Shown in pieces: positions 24,974 to 33,355 of a stretch of 64,000 nt of DNA (position 1 is its first letter; the number at the start of each line of letters is the position of its first letter). Source of the DNA: CAVQBJ01 sp963819075 (GTDB lineage: Bacteria > Actinomycetota > Thermoleophilia > Solirubrobacterales > Solirubrobacteraceae); the NCBI GenBank assembly GCA_963819075.1, contig CAWFUP010000001.1:310001-374000 (forward strand). The letters are read 5' to 3'. The translations under genes and the position numbers were made by a program. The notes beneath the pieces were generated by a model. That model was not told where the DNA came from. It was given only the letters and a program-made list of their open reading frames with translations, and ran no database searches.

Positions 24974-25508
24974 ATGGCAGCGAAGAGGATTAGCAAGGCG
25001 GGTGACGGCGGCTCGTCAGATCCGCGAGCACCCGATCGTAGGACGCCTGCTCGACGACGCCGAGCTGCGCGACAACATTCAGAGTGCGTACGAGTCGAGC
25101 CGCAAGGCCTACTCGCGACTGGGCAGCAGCAAGTCCCCGACCAAGGCGCTGCTCGACGACAAGAAGCTGCACAAGGAGCTACAGCGCACCGCCGATGCGC
25201 TGCGTGATGTCAGCGACGGGCTGCGCCAGCCCAGGAAGCGGGGTCGCCATCGGCTGGGCAAGCTGCTCGTGATCACCTTCGTCGGCTCGGTGGCCGCGTT
25301 GGCCCTCAGCGAGGGACTGCGTTCGAAGGTCCTCGACATGCTGTTCGGCGCCGAGGAGGAGTTCGACTACACCTCGACCACGAGCCCGGCCACGCCGCCG
25401 CCCGCCCCCGAGGCGACCACGGTCCAGGCCGAGGTGCCGTCGACCGGCACGACCGAGGAGAACGACGCCATCGAGGCGGACTCCGAGGCGACCGCGACAT
25501 CGAGCTGA
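24974..25508 (+). CDS. Single-pass membrane protein, probable frameshift near the start
   Basis: The downstream frame from GTG 25002 encodes 168 aa: a helical N-terminal region (LLDDAELRDNIQSAYESSRK, LLDDKKLHKELQ), one membrane helix (about 88-106), then an acidic Thr/Pro/Ala-rich tail after AEEEFDYTST. An upstream ATG at 24974 (MAAKRISKAG) sits behind a purine-rich leader and a -10-like TATATT (24931-24936), and joins the main frame if one G of the run near 25000 is removed (giving KAVTAARQIREHP). I think 24974 is the true start and the frame is interrupted by one extra base; 25002 is the uninterrupted alternative. Function unknown. Confidence 0.65.
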
Positions 25509-25540
25509 CGACAGCGGCTCCGCCGCAACAGTGTCTGAGC

Positions 25541-25567
25541 ACTCCGGGCCCGTGACGGGCCCGGAGT
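25541..25567. terminator. Strong hairpin terminator
   Basis: ACTCCGGGCCC (25541-25551) and GGGCCCGGAGT (25557-25567) form a perfect 11-bp stem with a 5-nt loop, 33 bp after the stop at 25508. There is no T run. It is the clearest intrinsic-type hairpin in the window. Confidence 0.7.
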
Positions 25568-25606
25568 CAGTTAACGTCGGCCCGCGTCACGTGTACGATC
25601 CTGTTC

Positions 25607-26212
25607 ATGGAAGCCGCGGCCGAGCGCTCGCTCTCCGGAGATCGCGCCCAACGGATTGTCGAGGCGATGCGCAAGAGCATCGCGCTGCGCGGCACCGCGG
25701 GCTCGACCTTCGACCACGTCGCGCGTGAGGCCGGGGTCTCCCGGGGGCTGCTGCATTACTACTTCGGCACCAAGGAGCAGCTGCTCGTCGAGGTCGTGCG
25801 CCGCGATGCCGAGGTCCGCCTCGAGGCGCTCGAGCGCCAGCTCGCGCAGGCGCAGACGGCCGACGACTTCATCCACATGCTCGTCGTCGGACTCCGCGAG
25901 GTGATCGCCGGCGAGCCCGACATCGTGGCCCTCGGCTTCGAGCTGTTCACGCTCTCGCGTCGCAACGAGGAGATCGCCGTCGAGTACACCGAGCTGATGC
26001 GACGCATCCGCACGCACGTCGCCGTGGCGCTGTCGGACAAGCAGAGCGAGGGCGTCCTGCACCTGCGCGGCGAGCCCGAGGCCGTCGCCGACGTGCTCGT
26101 CTCGCTCGGCGACGGGATCGCGCTGCGCATGCTCGCCGAGCCGGCGCGCGACATGACGTCGACGATCGACGCGGCCGTGCGCGCGGTGCGAGCGCTGCTC
26201 GGCGCCGACTGA
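25607..26212 (+). CDS. TetR-family regulator
   Basis: A 201-aa TetR regulator with a clear HTH (about 14-58: RIVEAMRKSIALRG, FDHVAREAGVSRGLLHYYFG, TKEQLLVEVVR). The C-terminal domain resembles BetI/'TetR_C_6'-type ligand domains. ATG 25607 follows the hairpin terminator by 40 bp. It may control the flavodoxin-fold gene 110 bp downstream on the same strand. Confidence 0.88.
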   Translation: MEAAAERSLSGDRAQRIVEAMRKSIALRGTAGSTFDHVAREAGVSRGLLHYYFGTKEQLLVEVVRRDAEVRLEALERQLAQAQTADDFIHMLVVGLREVIAGEPDIVALGFELFTLSRRNEEIAVEYTELMRRIRTHVAVALSDKQSEGVLHLRGEPEAVADVLVSLGDGIALRMLAEPARDMTSTIDAAVRAVRALLGAD

Positions 26213-26322
26213 CCAGCGCCGGGCGACTGTAACGCCGCCCGCGCTCGGGCGACGAAGGCAGCGCTGCCGCGCCGTCCGCCGGCGCGCGACGCCGTCTGAG
26301 GCCGACCGAAAGGACACCCCGC

Positions 26323-27081
26323 ATGCCGATCCCGGATTCGATCCAGCGCTTCATCGACGAGCGCTGCGAGCACGCGCCGGGGCGCTTCGACGACCTGCGC
26401 GTGGTCATCTTCAACGGCACTACCAAGCGCTCACCCGAGCCGAGCCACACCGATGGCCTGCTCGCCATCCCGCGCGGGATCTTCACCCGTCTGGGCGTCC
26501 GTGTCGACGAGGTACGAACGGCCGACCGCGACATCCCGGCCGGCCTGTGGCCGGACATGCGCGAGCACGGGTACGACGTCGACGACTTCCCCGAGATCTA
26601 TGCGAGTCTTGTCCGGCCCGCCGACGTGCTCATCATCGCCGGGCCGATCTGGCTGGGCGATCAGAGTTCGCTCACTCGTAAGATCATCGAGCGCCTGTAC
26701 GCCTACTCGAGCGAGGTCAACGACGCCGGCCAATGGGCCTACTACGGCAAGGTTGGCGCCGTCGTGACCACCGGTAACGAGGACGGCGGCAAGCACGTCA
26801 GCGCGCAGGTCCTCTACGCCCTCCAGCACATCGGCCTGACGATTCCACCCCAGTCGGATGCCTACTGGGTGGGCGAGGGTGGCCCGGGTCCGTCCTATCT
26901 CGACGCGGACGGTGGCGGGCAGGGCAACGCGTGGACGACCCGCAACGCGGTCTTCATGACCTGGAACGTCCTGCATCTCGCGCGCATGCTCAAGGATGCC
27001 GGCGGGATCCCGGCCTGGGGCAATTCGACACACAACTGGGACCTGTCGATGCCCGGGCATCCGAACCCGGAGTACCGGTAG
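26323..27081 (+). CDS. Flavodoxin-fold NAD(P)H-dependent oxidoreductase
   Basis: A 252-aa FMN-binding reductase-like protein. The phosphate-binding start VVIFNGTTKRSPEPSHTDGL (about 27-46) has the T-x-R-x-x-S pattern, followed by ADVLIIAGPIWLGDQSS (about 99-115) and VGAVVTTGNEDGG (about 143-155), typical of the flavodoxin_2/NADPH-FMN reductase superfamily. The C-terminal ~70 residues are specific to this subfamily and contain several Trp and Asn. The start ATG has AAAGGA 10 bp upstream. Physiological substrate unknown. Confidence 0.82.
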   Translation: MPIPDSIQRFIDERCEHAPGRFDDLRVVIFNGTTKRSPEPSHTDGLLAIPRGIFTRLGVRVDEVRTADRDIPAGLWPDMREHGYDVDDFPEIYASLVRPADVLIIAGPIWLGDQSSLTRKIIERLYAYSSEVNDAGQWAYYGKVGAVVTTGNEDGGKHVSAQVLYALQHIGLTIPPQSDAYWVGEGGPGPSYLDADGGGQGNAWTTRNAVFMTWNVLHLARMLKDAGGIPAWGNSTHNWDLSMPGHPNPEYR

Positions 27082-27098
27082 ACGTCACGCTGAGCGTC

Positions 27099-27219
27099 GG
27101 GTGTGCTCCCGCAGCCCCGCTCCGCGGGCCTAACGCAGCACACCCCGCGTCGAAGGCGGTTTCGCGCCGCGGGGTGTGCTCCCCAACCCCCGCCGTGCGG
27201 GCCTAACGCAGCACACCCC
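27099..27219. repeat. Two tandem GGGTGTGCT...AGCACACCC hairpins
   Basis: Two imperfect copies lie side by side between convergent genes: 27099-27145 and 27171-27219. Each has arms GGGTGTGCT and AGCACACCC (10 bp in the second) and a shared inner stretch GCGGGCCTAACGC before the right arm. A third relative is at 32838-32886. They may act as bidirectional terminators or be a REP-like family. Confidence 0.7.
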
Positions 27220-27247
27220 CCGCCGCGCCAGCCCCGCGGCGCCGCCC

Positions 27248-29245
27248 TCACGCCCTCAGCCGCACCCGCTCGGCGAGCACGCCGGTCCCGATCGGCGCGC
27301 CGGCCACGTCCAGCCGCAGCGTCAGCGTCACGGCGCCGCGGCGATGGCGCAGCTGGCGCCGCCCCGCCCGGTCGACCCGCACGACGACGAGCGTGGCGCC
27401 CACGCGTCGCACGGTCAGACGCAGCGAGCCGACCACCCGGCCACCGGGCCGCAGCAGCAGCGACAGCGACACCGCGCAACCGCGCTCCTTGGCCACGGTG
27501 GCAAGGCGGATCCGCGCGCGCAGCCCCCGGCTGAGCGCCGTGGCCAGCCGCTCGCGGCTGACCTGGACTCCGCTGAGCACGCACGCGGGCGGCGGTGAGG
27601 GCACCGGCGTGGTGGTCACCGCGTGAGTCGTCGTCGTGGTCGTGGTCGTGTTCGTGCTCCCGCTCGACCCCTGCGCCCCCGGCACGTCGACGGTGTTCGA
27701 GCTGGCGACGAGCGGCACGATGCTCGGATCGAAGCTGCCGCCGCCGACCACGGCGGTGACCGCCGGGTTCACCCCCACCCCGGCACAGAAGCCGACGGCG
27801 CCGTCGGGGTTGGTGAAGGTCGGGCCGAAGCTCGTGGCCCCCGCGGCCTGGATCGGCGCCGACGCCCGGATCTCGGCGCCCGACACGGGCAGTCCGAGGT
27901 AGGTGACCGTCGCGTTGTAGCAACCGCTCTGCGCCGTTGGCGCCACGCTGAGGGCGAGCGTCAGCAGCCGGCCGGCGGCGCCGACCGGCGCGCACACGGG
28001 GACGTCCTGTCCGGCGTTGTCACCGGCCTGGTCGCGGGAGATCGCGGCGGCGAAGGCCGTGCTGGTCATCGTCGCCGGCGCGGGCCCGCTCCCGGTCGCG
28101 CCGAGGGCGAAGATGCCGGTCCAGTGCTCGAGCAGGTCATAGGCGCTCGCCCCGACCGGGTCCTCGCTGACCAGCGTGCTCTCCCGCTCGACCGCCGTGT
28201 ATAGGTCGTACGACTGCACCCCGCAGTCCGACCCCATGACGATGTCAGAGGTGAGCGCGACCGTTCCGGCCCGGCTCGCGTCGTCGACGTAGCCGGCCGC
28301 CAGGCTCCCGGCCGGCGCGTCGGGCGGACGCACCGTCCAGCCGAGCTCGGTCTGCTCGAGCGGCACGTTGGCGTGCCCGACGGTCTGCAGCGCCTGCTGC
28401 TCGCGGCGCAGGTTGGCCACGATGTTCAGCGCCGCCGGGCCGTAGGGATGCACGCCGATCGCGTCGGGCGTCCAGCCGGAGCCGCCCGCCGCAAACAGCG
28501 CCTCGATGTAGTCGGAATCGTTCGTGGTCGGCGCGACGCAGTCGACCTGCCCGCCCCACACGACGCCGCCGACGATCACCTGCACCTGCGCCGGCTTGAC
28601 CGCGTCCTCGATCTGCGTGCGGGCGTCGTTGTACATGGCGACGTACTGCGTCGCGCTCGGGGCGTTGTTCCAGTAGGCGTCGACGTTCTCCTCGTTCCAG
28701 ATCTCAAAGCGCTGCACCGGCAGGTCGGGCAGCGACGGGTTCGCCGCCCAGAACGTGCCCCCCGGCCCGTAGCGCGCCGCCAGGGCCCCGGCGAACGCCG
28801 CGTACTGCGTCGGGTCCTGCGGGGGCAGGTAGCGCTGCTCGACCGGCGAGCAGCCCGCCGGCGTGTTCGGTGTCTGCGCCGCCCACGACGGGGCGAGGTC
28901 GATGGTCGGCTGCCAGCGCAGGTGGTTCTGCGCGAGCTCGGTGACGATCCCGTCCAGCGTCGTCCAGTTCATGGGGTCGCTCGACGAGTTCGGCTGCTCC
29001 CACACCCACGCCGCGTCGCTGCGGATGACGCCGACCCCGTCGGCGGACAGCGCGGCCAGGTAGGGAGTGGCCGACGGGGCCGGCGGCGGTGCCCAGAACG
29101 AGTTCCACTCCAGCAGTGACTGCGCGTTCGCGCCGAAGGCGGGATCCGGCGCCGCCGAGGCGGGCGCGGCGGCTCCGAGCCAACACAGCGCGCACACCAG
29201 CAGCCCCAGTACCGCCGCCCTGCGATCTTCCTGACCAAACGGCAC
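27248..29245 (-). CDS. Secreted glycoside hydrolase with Thr linker
   Basis: A 665-aa secreted clan-A type (TIM-barrel) glycoside hydrolase, similar to actinobacterial GH39/GH5-like 'cellulase family' proteins. The signal peptide ends after PASAA (about 32). The acid/base motif FEIWNEENVDAYW (about 178-190) and nucleophile region LEQTELGW (about 294-301) are intact; IGVHPYG lies between. An Ig-like region (about 400-520), a poly-Thr linker (about 530-545) and a basic beta-rich C-terminal domain follow. Start GTG 29245. Last gene of a GH76-GH-GH run. Confidence 0.8.
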   Translation of the reverse strand: MPFGQEDRRAAVLGLLVCALCWLGAAAPASAAPDPAFGANAQSLLEWNSFWAPPPAPSATPYLAALSADGVGVIRSDAAWVWEQPNSSSDPMNWTTLDGIVTELAQNHLRWQPTIDLAPSWAAQTPNTPAGCSPVEQRYLPPQDPTQYAAFAGALAARYGPGGTFWAANPSLPDLPVQRFEIWNEENVDAYWNNAPSATQYVAMYNDARTQIEDAVKPAQVQVIVGGVVWGGQVDCVAPTTNDSDYIEALFAAGGSGWTPDAIGVHPYGPAALNIVANLRREQQALQTVGHANVPLEQTELGWTVRPPDAPAGSLAAGYVDDASRAGTVALTSDIVMGSDCGVQSYDLYTAVERESTLVSEDPVGASAYDLLEHWTGIFALGATGSGPAPATMTSTAFAAAISRDQAGDNAGQDVPVCAPVGAAGRLLTLALSVAPTAQSGCYNATVTYLGLPVSGAEIRASAPIQAAGATSFGPTFTNPDGAVGFCAGVGVNPAVTAVVGGGSFDPSIVPLVASSNTVDVPGAQGSSGSTNTTTTTTTTHAVTTTPVPSPPPACVLSGVQVSRERLATALSRGLRARIRLATVAKERGCAVSLSLLLRPGGRVVGSLRLTVRRVGATLVVVRVDRAGRRQLRHRRGAVTLTLRLDVAGAPIGTGVLAERVRLRA

Positions 29246-29345
29246 CCGGGAAGCGTACTTTGAAAAGGGCCATTGGTCGCGTCGCCCATCCGTCCGTTAC
29301 GGCGCCTGGCCCCCGTCGACCCCGCGTGTCGCTCGAGACGTCCGG

Positions 29346-31331
29346 CTATCCGCGGCGGGCCGCGACGACGAAGGCAACAGCGACGGCGGGGACGCCGGCG
29401 GTGGCGTTCGCCGGGGCGGCGGCGCTCAGGCGGTCGCCGGCACGCGGCACGCCGGTCAGGGTGAACGCCACCCACCTTCCCTTCGCGAGGGTCACCGTCG
29501 CCGCCGCGCTTGCCCTGCGGTGACCGCGACGCGTGAGGGCGACGTGCACCCGCGTGGCCGGCGGCGTCGCGTGCGCGCAGGTCAGCCGCGTGTGCAGGGC
29601 CGTGCGACCCGCGCGGCTCCCGGTGAGCGCCAGCTGCAGGCGACAGCCCTTCAGCGGGGGAACGCCGGCGTAGTGGCGCAACGCGCTCGTCTGCGAGCTG
29701 CCACCGCGGCCGCTGGCGCCGGAGTCGCCTCCGCTGCCGGAGCCGTGAGCGCTCGTCGATGACGTACTCGACGTCGTACTCGTGGTCGTGGTCGTGGTCG
29801 TCGTCGCGTTCCCGCTGACCGGCGGCGGTGCCGAGCCGCCCGTGGTCGTCGTCGCGCCCGGGGCCGGGGCAATGAGCGGGCACGCCGCGGTCGGCGCGCT
29901 CACGCTCACCGGGCAGCTGTACGTCGCCGACTCACCGATGTCGGGGCTCGTGAGCGACGCGGTCGTCACCGGACTGGAGATCTCGGCATCGACGGTGAAG
30001 CTCGTGATCGGCGGACCGTTCTGCAGGCACATCTGGACCTGTCCGGCCGGGGTCGTCGTCGCCGGGTCGACGCGCCCGTCGGCCGTGCGCAGGATGATCT
30101 GGGCCGACTGCAGCGGGTTGCCCTCGTAGGTGATCGTGGCGCTCACGCAGGTCGGGCTCGTGTGGGTGAGATCGAGGCCGAGCGGCAGCAGGGTGCTCGG
30201 CGGCGTCGTGGTGCCGGCGCAGAGGATCAGACCGCTCGTCGGGTCGGCCTGCCAGCGCTGCGAGGCGGCGATGAGCGCCTGGCCGGTGATGTCCGGCGCG
30301 CCGGTGACATGGTCGAGGATGCCCATGTAGCCCTCGTTGATCGGCTCGGCGCCGGTGCCGCTGCTGGTCAGCGCGTAGACGTCGAAGCTCTGCGCGTTGC
30401 AGTCGCTGCGCGCGAGCGCGTCGCCGGACAGCGTCAGCATCGAGGCCCGAGTGGCGTCCGCCGCCGGGGTCGGTGCGGGCACGCCGACCTCGGTGTCGTC
30501 GATCGGCAGGCCGGGGTCGCCGGCGGCGACGAGCGTGGCGTGCATCTGCTGGACGAGCCCGACCGTCGAGGGGACGTCCTGCCCGTAGGGGTGAAACCCG
30601 ACCGCGTCGATCGAGCCCTTCACGCCGTCGGCGTAGAGCGCAGCCACGAACGCCGGGGCGCCCTGCCAGCCGACGCTCGCGAGCACCTGCGCGTCCGGGT
30701 CGACCGAGTGCACGGCCGCGTGGAGCGGCTCCAGGACGTTCACGTATTCGGCCGGGTCGGGCTGGCCGGTCCAGAAGTTCGTCGAGTTGCCCTCGGTCCA
30801 GACCTCGAACTGCTGCACCGGCAGGTAGGGCAGCTGAGGATGCTGTAACCAGAACGTGCCGCCCGCGCCGTAGCGCGCCGCGAACGCCGCCGCGTAGGCG
30901 ACGAAGTCGCCGTCATGTGCCGCGGTCAGCTCCTCATGGCCGGCGCCCGCCCACGACGGCGCGATGGCCAGCACGGCGAGCATCCGCACGTGGTTGGACG
31001 CGAGCAGCGACACGAGCCCGTCCATCGAGTGCGCCGGGTCGGTGGGCGGGTCCCAGGTATAGGTGTGAACACCCTTGACCGGGGCCGTGCGCTCCACCCA
31101 GGCCCAGGCCGCGTCCGCACGCGCGACCTGCCAACCGTCGGCGCTCATGTCCGCGATGAGGGCGTTCCAGCCAGTGGGCGCGACGAACCCCTTTTCAAAA
31201 AGAGGCTGCACATTGGTGCCGTAGTAGCTCGGCGGTGGCACCGATGCCGCCGGACTGGAGCTCGCGCACAGGGCCCCGCCGACCACGAGCGCCGCGCCCA
31301 CCCGGCCCCACAGAGCACGCGTCCGCGCCAT
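29346..31331 (-). CDS. Secreted glycoside hydrolase, paralogue of the next gene
   Basis: A 661-aa paralogue of the 27248-29245 product, with the same order: signal peptide (about 1-30), TIM barrel with FEVWTEGNSTNFW near 177, second glutamate in DDTEVGV near 277, Ig-like region, Thr/Ser linker and a C-terminal beta domain. The usual Asn before the acid/base Glu is Thr (WTEG for WNEE), so activity may be altered. The ATG overlaps the GH76 stop (ATGA), so translation is coupled. The linker is coded by repeated ACG/GTC-type triplets near 29770-29810. Confidence 0.8.
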   Translation of the reverse strand: MARTRALWGRVGAALVVGGALCASSSPAASVPPPSYYGTNVQPLFEKGFVAPTGWNALIADMSADGWQVARADAAWAWVERTAPVKGVHTYTWDPPTDPAHSMDGLVSLLASNHVRMLAVLAIAPSWAGAGHEELTAAHDGDFVAYAAAFAARYGAGGTFWLQHPQLPYLPVQQFEVWTEGNSTNFWTGQPDPAEYVNVLEPLHAAVHSVDPDAQVLASVGWQGAPAFVAALYADGVKGSIDAVGFHPYGQDVPSTVGLVQQMHATLVAAGDPGLPIDDTEVGVPAPTPAADATRASMLTLSGDALARSDCNAQSFDVYALTSSGTGAEPINEGYMGILDHVTGAPDITGQALIAASQRWQADPTSGLILCAGTTTPPSTLLPLGLDLTHTSPTCVSATITYEGNPLQSAQIILRTADGRVDPATTTPAGQVQMCLQNGPPITSFTVDAEISSPVTTASLTSPDIGESATYSCPVSVSAPTAACPLIAPAPGATTTTGGSAPPPVSGNATTTTTTTTSTTSSTSSTSAHGSGSGGDSGASGRGGSSQTSALRHYAGVPPLKGCRLQLALTGSRAGRTALHTRLTCAHATPPATRVHVALTRRGHRRASAAATVTLAKGRWVAFTLTGVPRAGDRLSAAAPANATAGVPAVAVAFVVAARRG

Positions 31332-32482
31332 CAGGGGTGGCCCTGGTAGTACGCGAGCCAGGCGAACAGGCTCGTCGTGCCGGCCATCGTGCGGAACATC
31401 CCGGGCTGGGTGTTCGGGTCGGTGATCGGACCGCCCCACCAGCTGCCGAGCCACAGTCCCTGCTCGGCGCTGGCGTGGCGCAGCGCGGCGGCGGCGTTGG
31501 ACTGCGCGACGGCGATCCAGTGCGTGTCGCCGCTCGACTGCGCGTAGGCCATCATCCACTGGAGGTATATCGAGTCGTACAGCGGCGCGAGCCTGTACGC
31601 GACGCCGTTGAGTCGCGTCATGTCGCGGGCCTTGGCGGCGGCGTGCGCGCAGTAGGAGTTGTTGCCGGTCGCCCGGCAGAGCAGGTACTGCGCGTAGATG
31701 AGCGGCGCCTGGATGTAGTCGATCACCGTGCTGCCCGGGCCCTGGCTCGCGTACAGCCCGTCGTAGGTGATGTCGTGCGTGTTCGCCCAGTCGATCCAGG
31801 CCCGCGCGTGGGCGAGGTCGGCGGCGTTGTGGTCGGCGACGTAGAGCATCATGCCGAGCAGGCTGTCGGAGGCCAGCGCCTCGCCGGCGTGCTGGGTGTG
31901 CTGGGTGTTCCACCACATGCCGTTGCGCCCGTCCCACCCGTGCGCGACGACGAAGTCGAAGGCGTGCTGTGCGACGGCGATCCACTCGCGCTGGCCGGTG
32001 GCGCGGAAGGCGTCGACGAACGCCAGCCCGAGCCAGCCATTATCGTCAAACCACGCCTCGGCGCTCGGGTAGTTGTCGCCGGGGTAGGGCTCGAAGCCGT
32101 GCAGGTAGCGGTTCCAGTACAGCGCCACGGACCGGCGCGCGAACCAGTTGACCGTCGCGCGGTGGGCGGCGGTCGGGTCGGCGAGTGCGACGGCGTCGGC
32201 CGACTCGAACATGCGCACGACGCCCCAGATCGTCAGCAACGGGTAGGCGCCGGTGCAGCCGAGGGTCTCGCAGTACCAGCCGTCCTGGGCGGTGCGCCAG
32301 TGTCCAGCTTGGTTGGTGATGCCTTGCTCGGCGAGGGCAAGGTAATCCGGGCTCACCGGCGAAGCGGCAGCCTTCGACGGCGCGGCGGTCAGCAGCGCGC
32401 CCGCGCTGATGAGGAGCACGGCGGCACGCAGGACTGAGCGTCGCGCGACGATCCTCGTCGCTGCGAGAAGGGGAGCGCCCAT
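31331..32482 (-). CDS. Secreted GH76-family glycoside hydrolase
   Basis: A 383-aa secreted (alpha/alpha)6-barrel protein of family GH76, whose known members are endo-alpha-1,6-mannanases. The signal region (about 15-40) precedes repeated Trp/Tyr-rich helices, and the catalytic Asp pair sits in AWFDDNGWLGLAF (about 139-151). GWYCETLG and MWWNTQHTQHAGEAL are other family-type segments. First gene of the three-gene glycosidase operon; the next gene overlaps its stop. Together they could trim a mannan-like surface or environmental polymer. Confidence 0.82.
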   Translation of the reverse strand: MGAPLLAATRIVARRSVLRAAVLLISAGALLTAAPSKAAASPVSPDYLALAEQGITNQAGHWRTAQDGWYCETLGCTGAYPLLTIWGVVRMFESADAVALADPTAAHRATVNWFARRSVALYWNRYLHGFEPYPGDNYPSAEAWFDDNGWLGLAFVDAFRATGQREWIAVAQHAFDFVVAHGWDGRNGMWWNTQHTQHAGEALASDSLLGMMLYVADHNAADLAHARAWIDWANTHDITYDGLYASQGPGSTVIDYIQAPLIYAQYLLCRATGNNSYCAHAAAKARDMTRLNGVAYRLAPLYDSIYLQWMMAYAQSSGDTHWIAVAQSNAAAALRHASAEQGLWLGSWWGGPITDPNTQPGMFRTMAGTTSLFAWLAYYQGHP

Positions 32483-32574
32483 CCACGCGACATCCTAAGG
32501 GCAGCGGGGGCGGGACGTTGTCACGGGGGTGTGTACGGGCGGCGCCTGGCGGGTCTTGGGCCTTCGCGCGCGGC

Positions 32575-32763
32575 GCGCTCGCGGCGGCGGCTCGGGGGCT
32601 TGGAGCCCCCAGTGGTCCGTCGCGACGCACGCGCAGCGCGCTCGCGGCGGCGGCTCGGGGGCTTGGAGCCCCCAGCGGTCCGTCGCGACGCGCGCGCGGC
32701 GCGCTCGCGGCGGCGGCTCGGGGGCTTGGAGCCCCCAGCGGTCCGTCGCGACGCACGCGCGGC
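32575..32763. repeat. Three tandem 63-bp repeats in a gene-free island
   Basis: Between 32483 and 32969 I see no convincing gene. The region holds three head-to-tail 63-bp units (32575-32637, 32638-32700, 32701-32763) differing at only a few bases, then a partial fourth. Each contains a hairpin GGGGGCT-TGG-AGCCCCC. Because 63 is a multiple of 3, several frames stay open and would encode 21-aa Ala/Gly/Arg repeats, but no start or context supports translation. A half-copy of the GGGGTGTGCT element precedes it (about 32524). Confidence 0.75.
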
Positions 32764-32837
32764 ACGCTCGCGTGGCAGTTCGGTGACCCTCCCGGCACAG
32801 GTGTCACCCTCGCGTGACCTACCGACGCCTCGGCGCG

Positions 32838-32886
32838 GGGGTGTGCTCGATCGGGCCCGCCTGGCGGGCCTTCGGGAGCACACCCC
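32838..32886. repeat. GGGGTGTGCT...AGCACACCCC hairpin, third copy
   Basis: Arms GGGGTGTGCTC (32838-32848) and GAGCACACCCC (32876-32886) enclose a second perfect stem GGCCCGCC/GGCGGGCC (32854-32861, 32863-32870). Same family as the pair at 27099-27219. It lies downstream of the minus gene 32970-33281 and may end its transcript. Confidence 0.65.
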
Positions 32887-32969
32887 TGCGCGCGCGGTTG
32901 CGCCGACCGCCGGGCGGCACAGTCGCGCGACCGCGGCGTGAGCCGCGACGCACATCTGTGACCGTCACG

Positions 32970-33281
32970 TCACCCCTCGAGGCCGAGCGCGGCGACGATC
33001 GCGCCGATCGCCGGCTCGTACTCGGGAGCCGAGACGCCCACGGCGAGTCGCCGCCGCGTCGGCTCCCAGGACAGCTCGAAGAACGGGCAGCACTCCCGCT
33101 CGACCGCGAGCAACCGCTCGACCCCGACGGTGTCGACGCTCGCGTCGAGCTCGACGACGACGAGGCGGGGGTGACGCTCGATGATCCGTGCGCCGCGACC
33201 CGCCTTGCGATAGCGCTCGCGCTGTTCGCGCAGGCCATCCTCGTCGAGCGCGCAGCTCGGGGCCATGGGGAGCGGCTCCAT
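32970..33281 (-). CDS. Small conserved-type protein with ECCPFF motif
   Basis: A 103-aa soluble protein with no named function. It begins with CALDEDGLREQRERYRK after two possible ATGs (33281 and 33266) and has a central RECCPFFELSWE motif with adjacent cysteines (about 68-79), which I recall from many short actinobacterial and proteobacterial proteins of unknown role. The C-terminal half is beta/alpha (RRLAVGVSAPEYEPAIGAI). It is divergent from the HAD gene 75 bp away. Confidence 0.7.
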   Translation of the reverse strand: MEPLPMAPSCALDEDGLREQRERYRKAGRGARIIERHPRLVVVELDASVDTVGVERLLAVERECCPFFELSWEPTRRRLAVGVSAPEYEPAIGAIVAALGLEG

Positions 33282-33355
33282 TCGCTTGACGTTAGCGGCG
33301 GGGCCCGGGCGGGCCGGTGTCGGTATCAACCCATGACGGCCTCGGGTTCGACACA

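Noticed and set aside
32575..32763. Possible CRISPR array
   Set aside because: The units are contiguous 63-bp tandem repeats with no unique spacers and no cas genes nearby.
32518..32817. A 99-aa frame through the 63-bp repeats
   Set aside because: It is open only because the repeat length is a multiple of three; it has no SD, no promoter and a low-complexity product.
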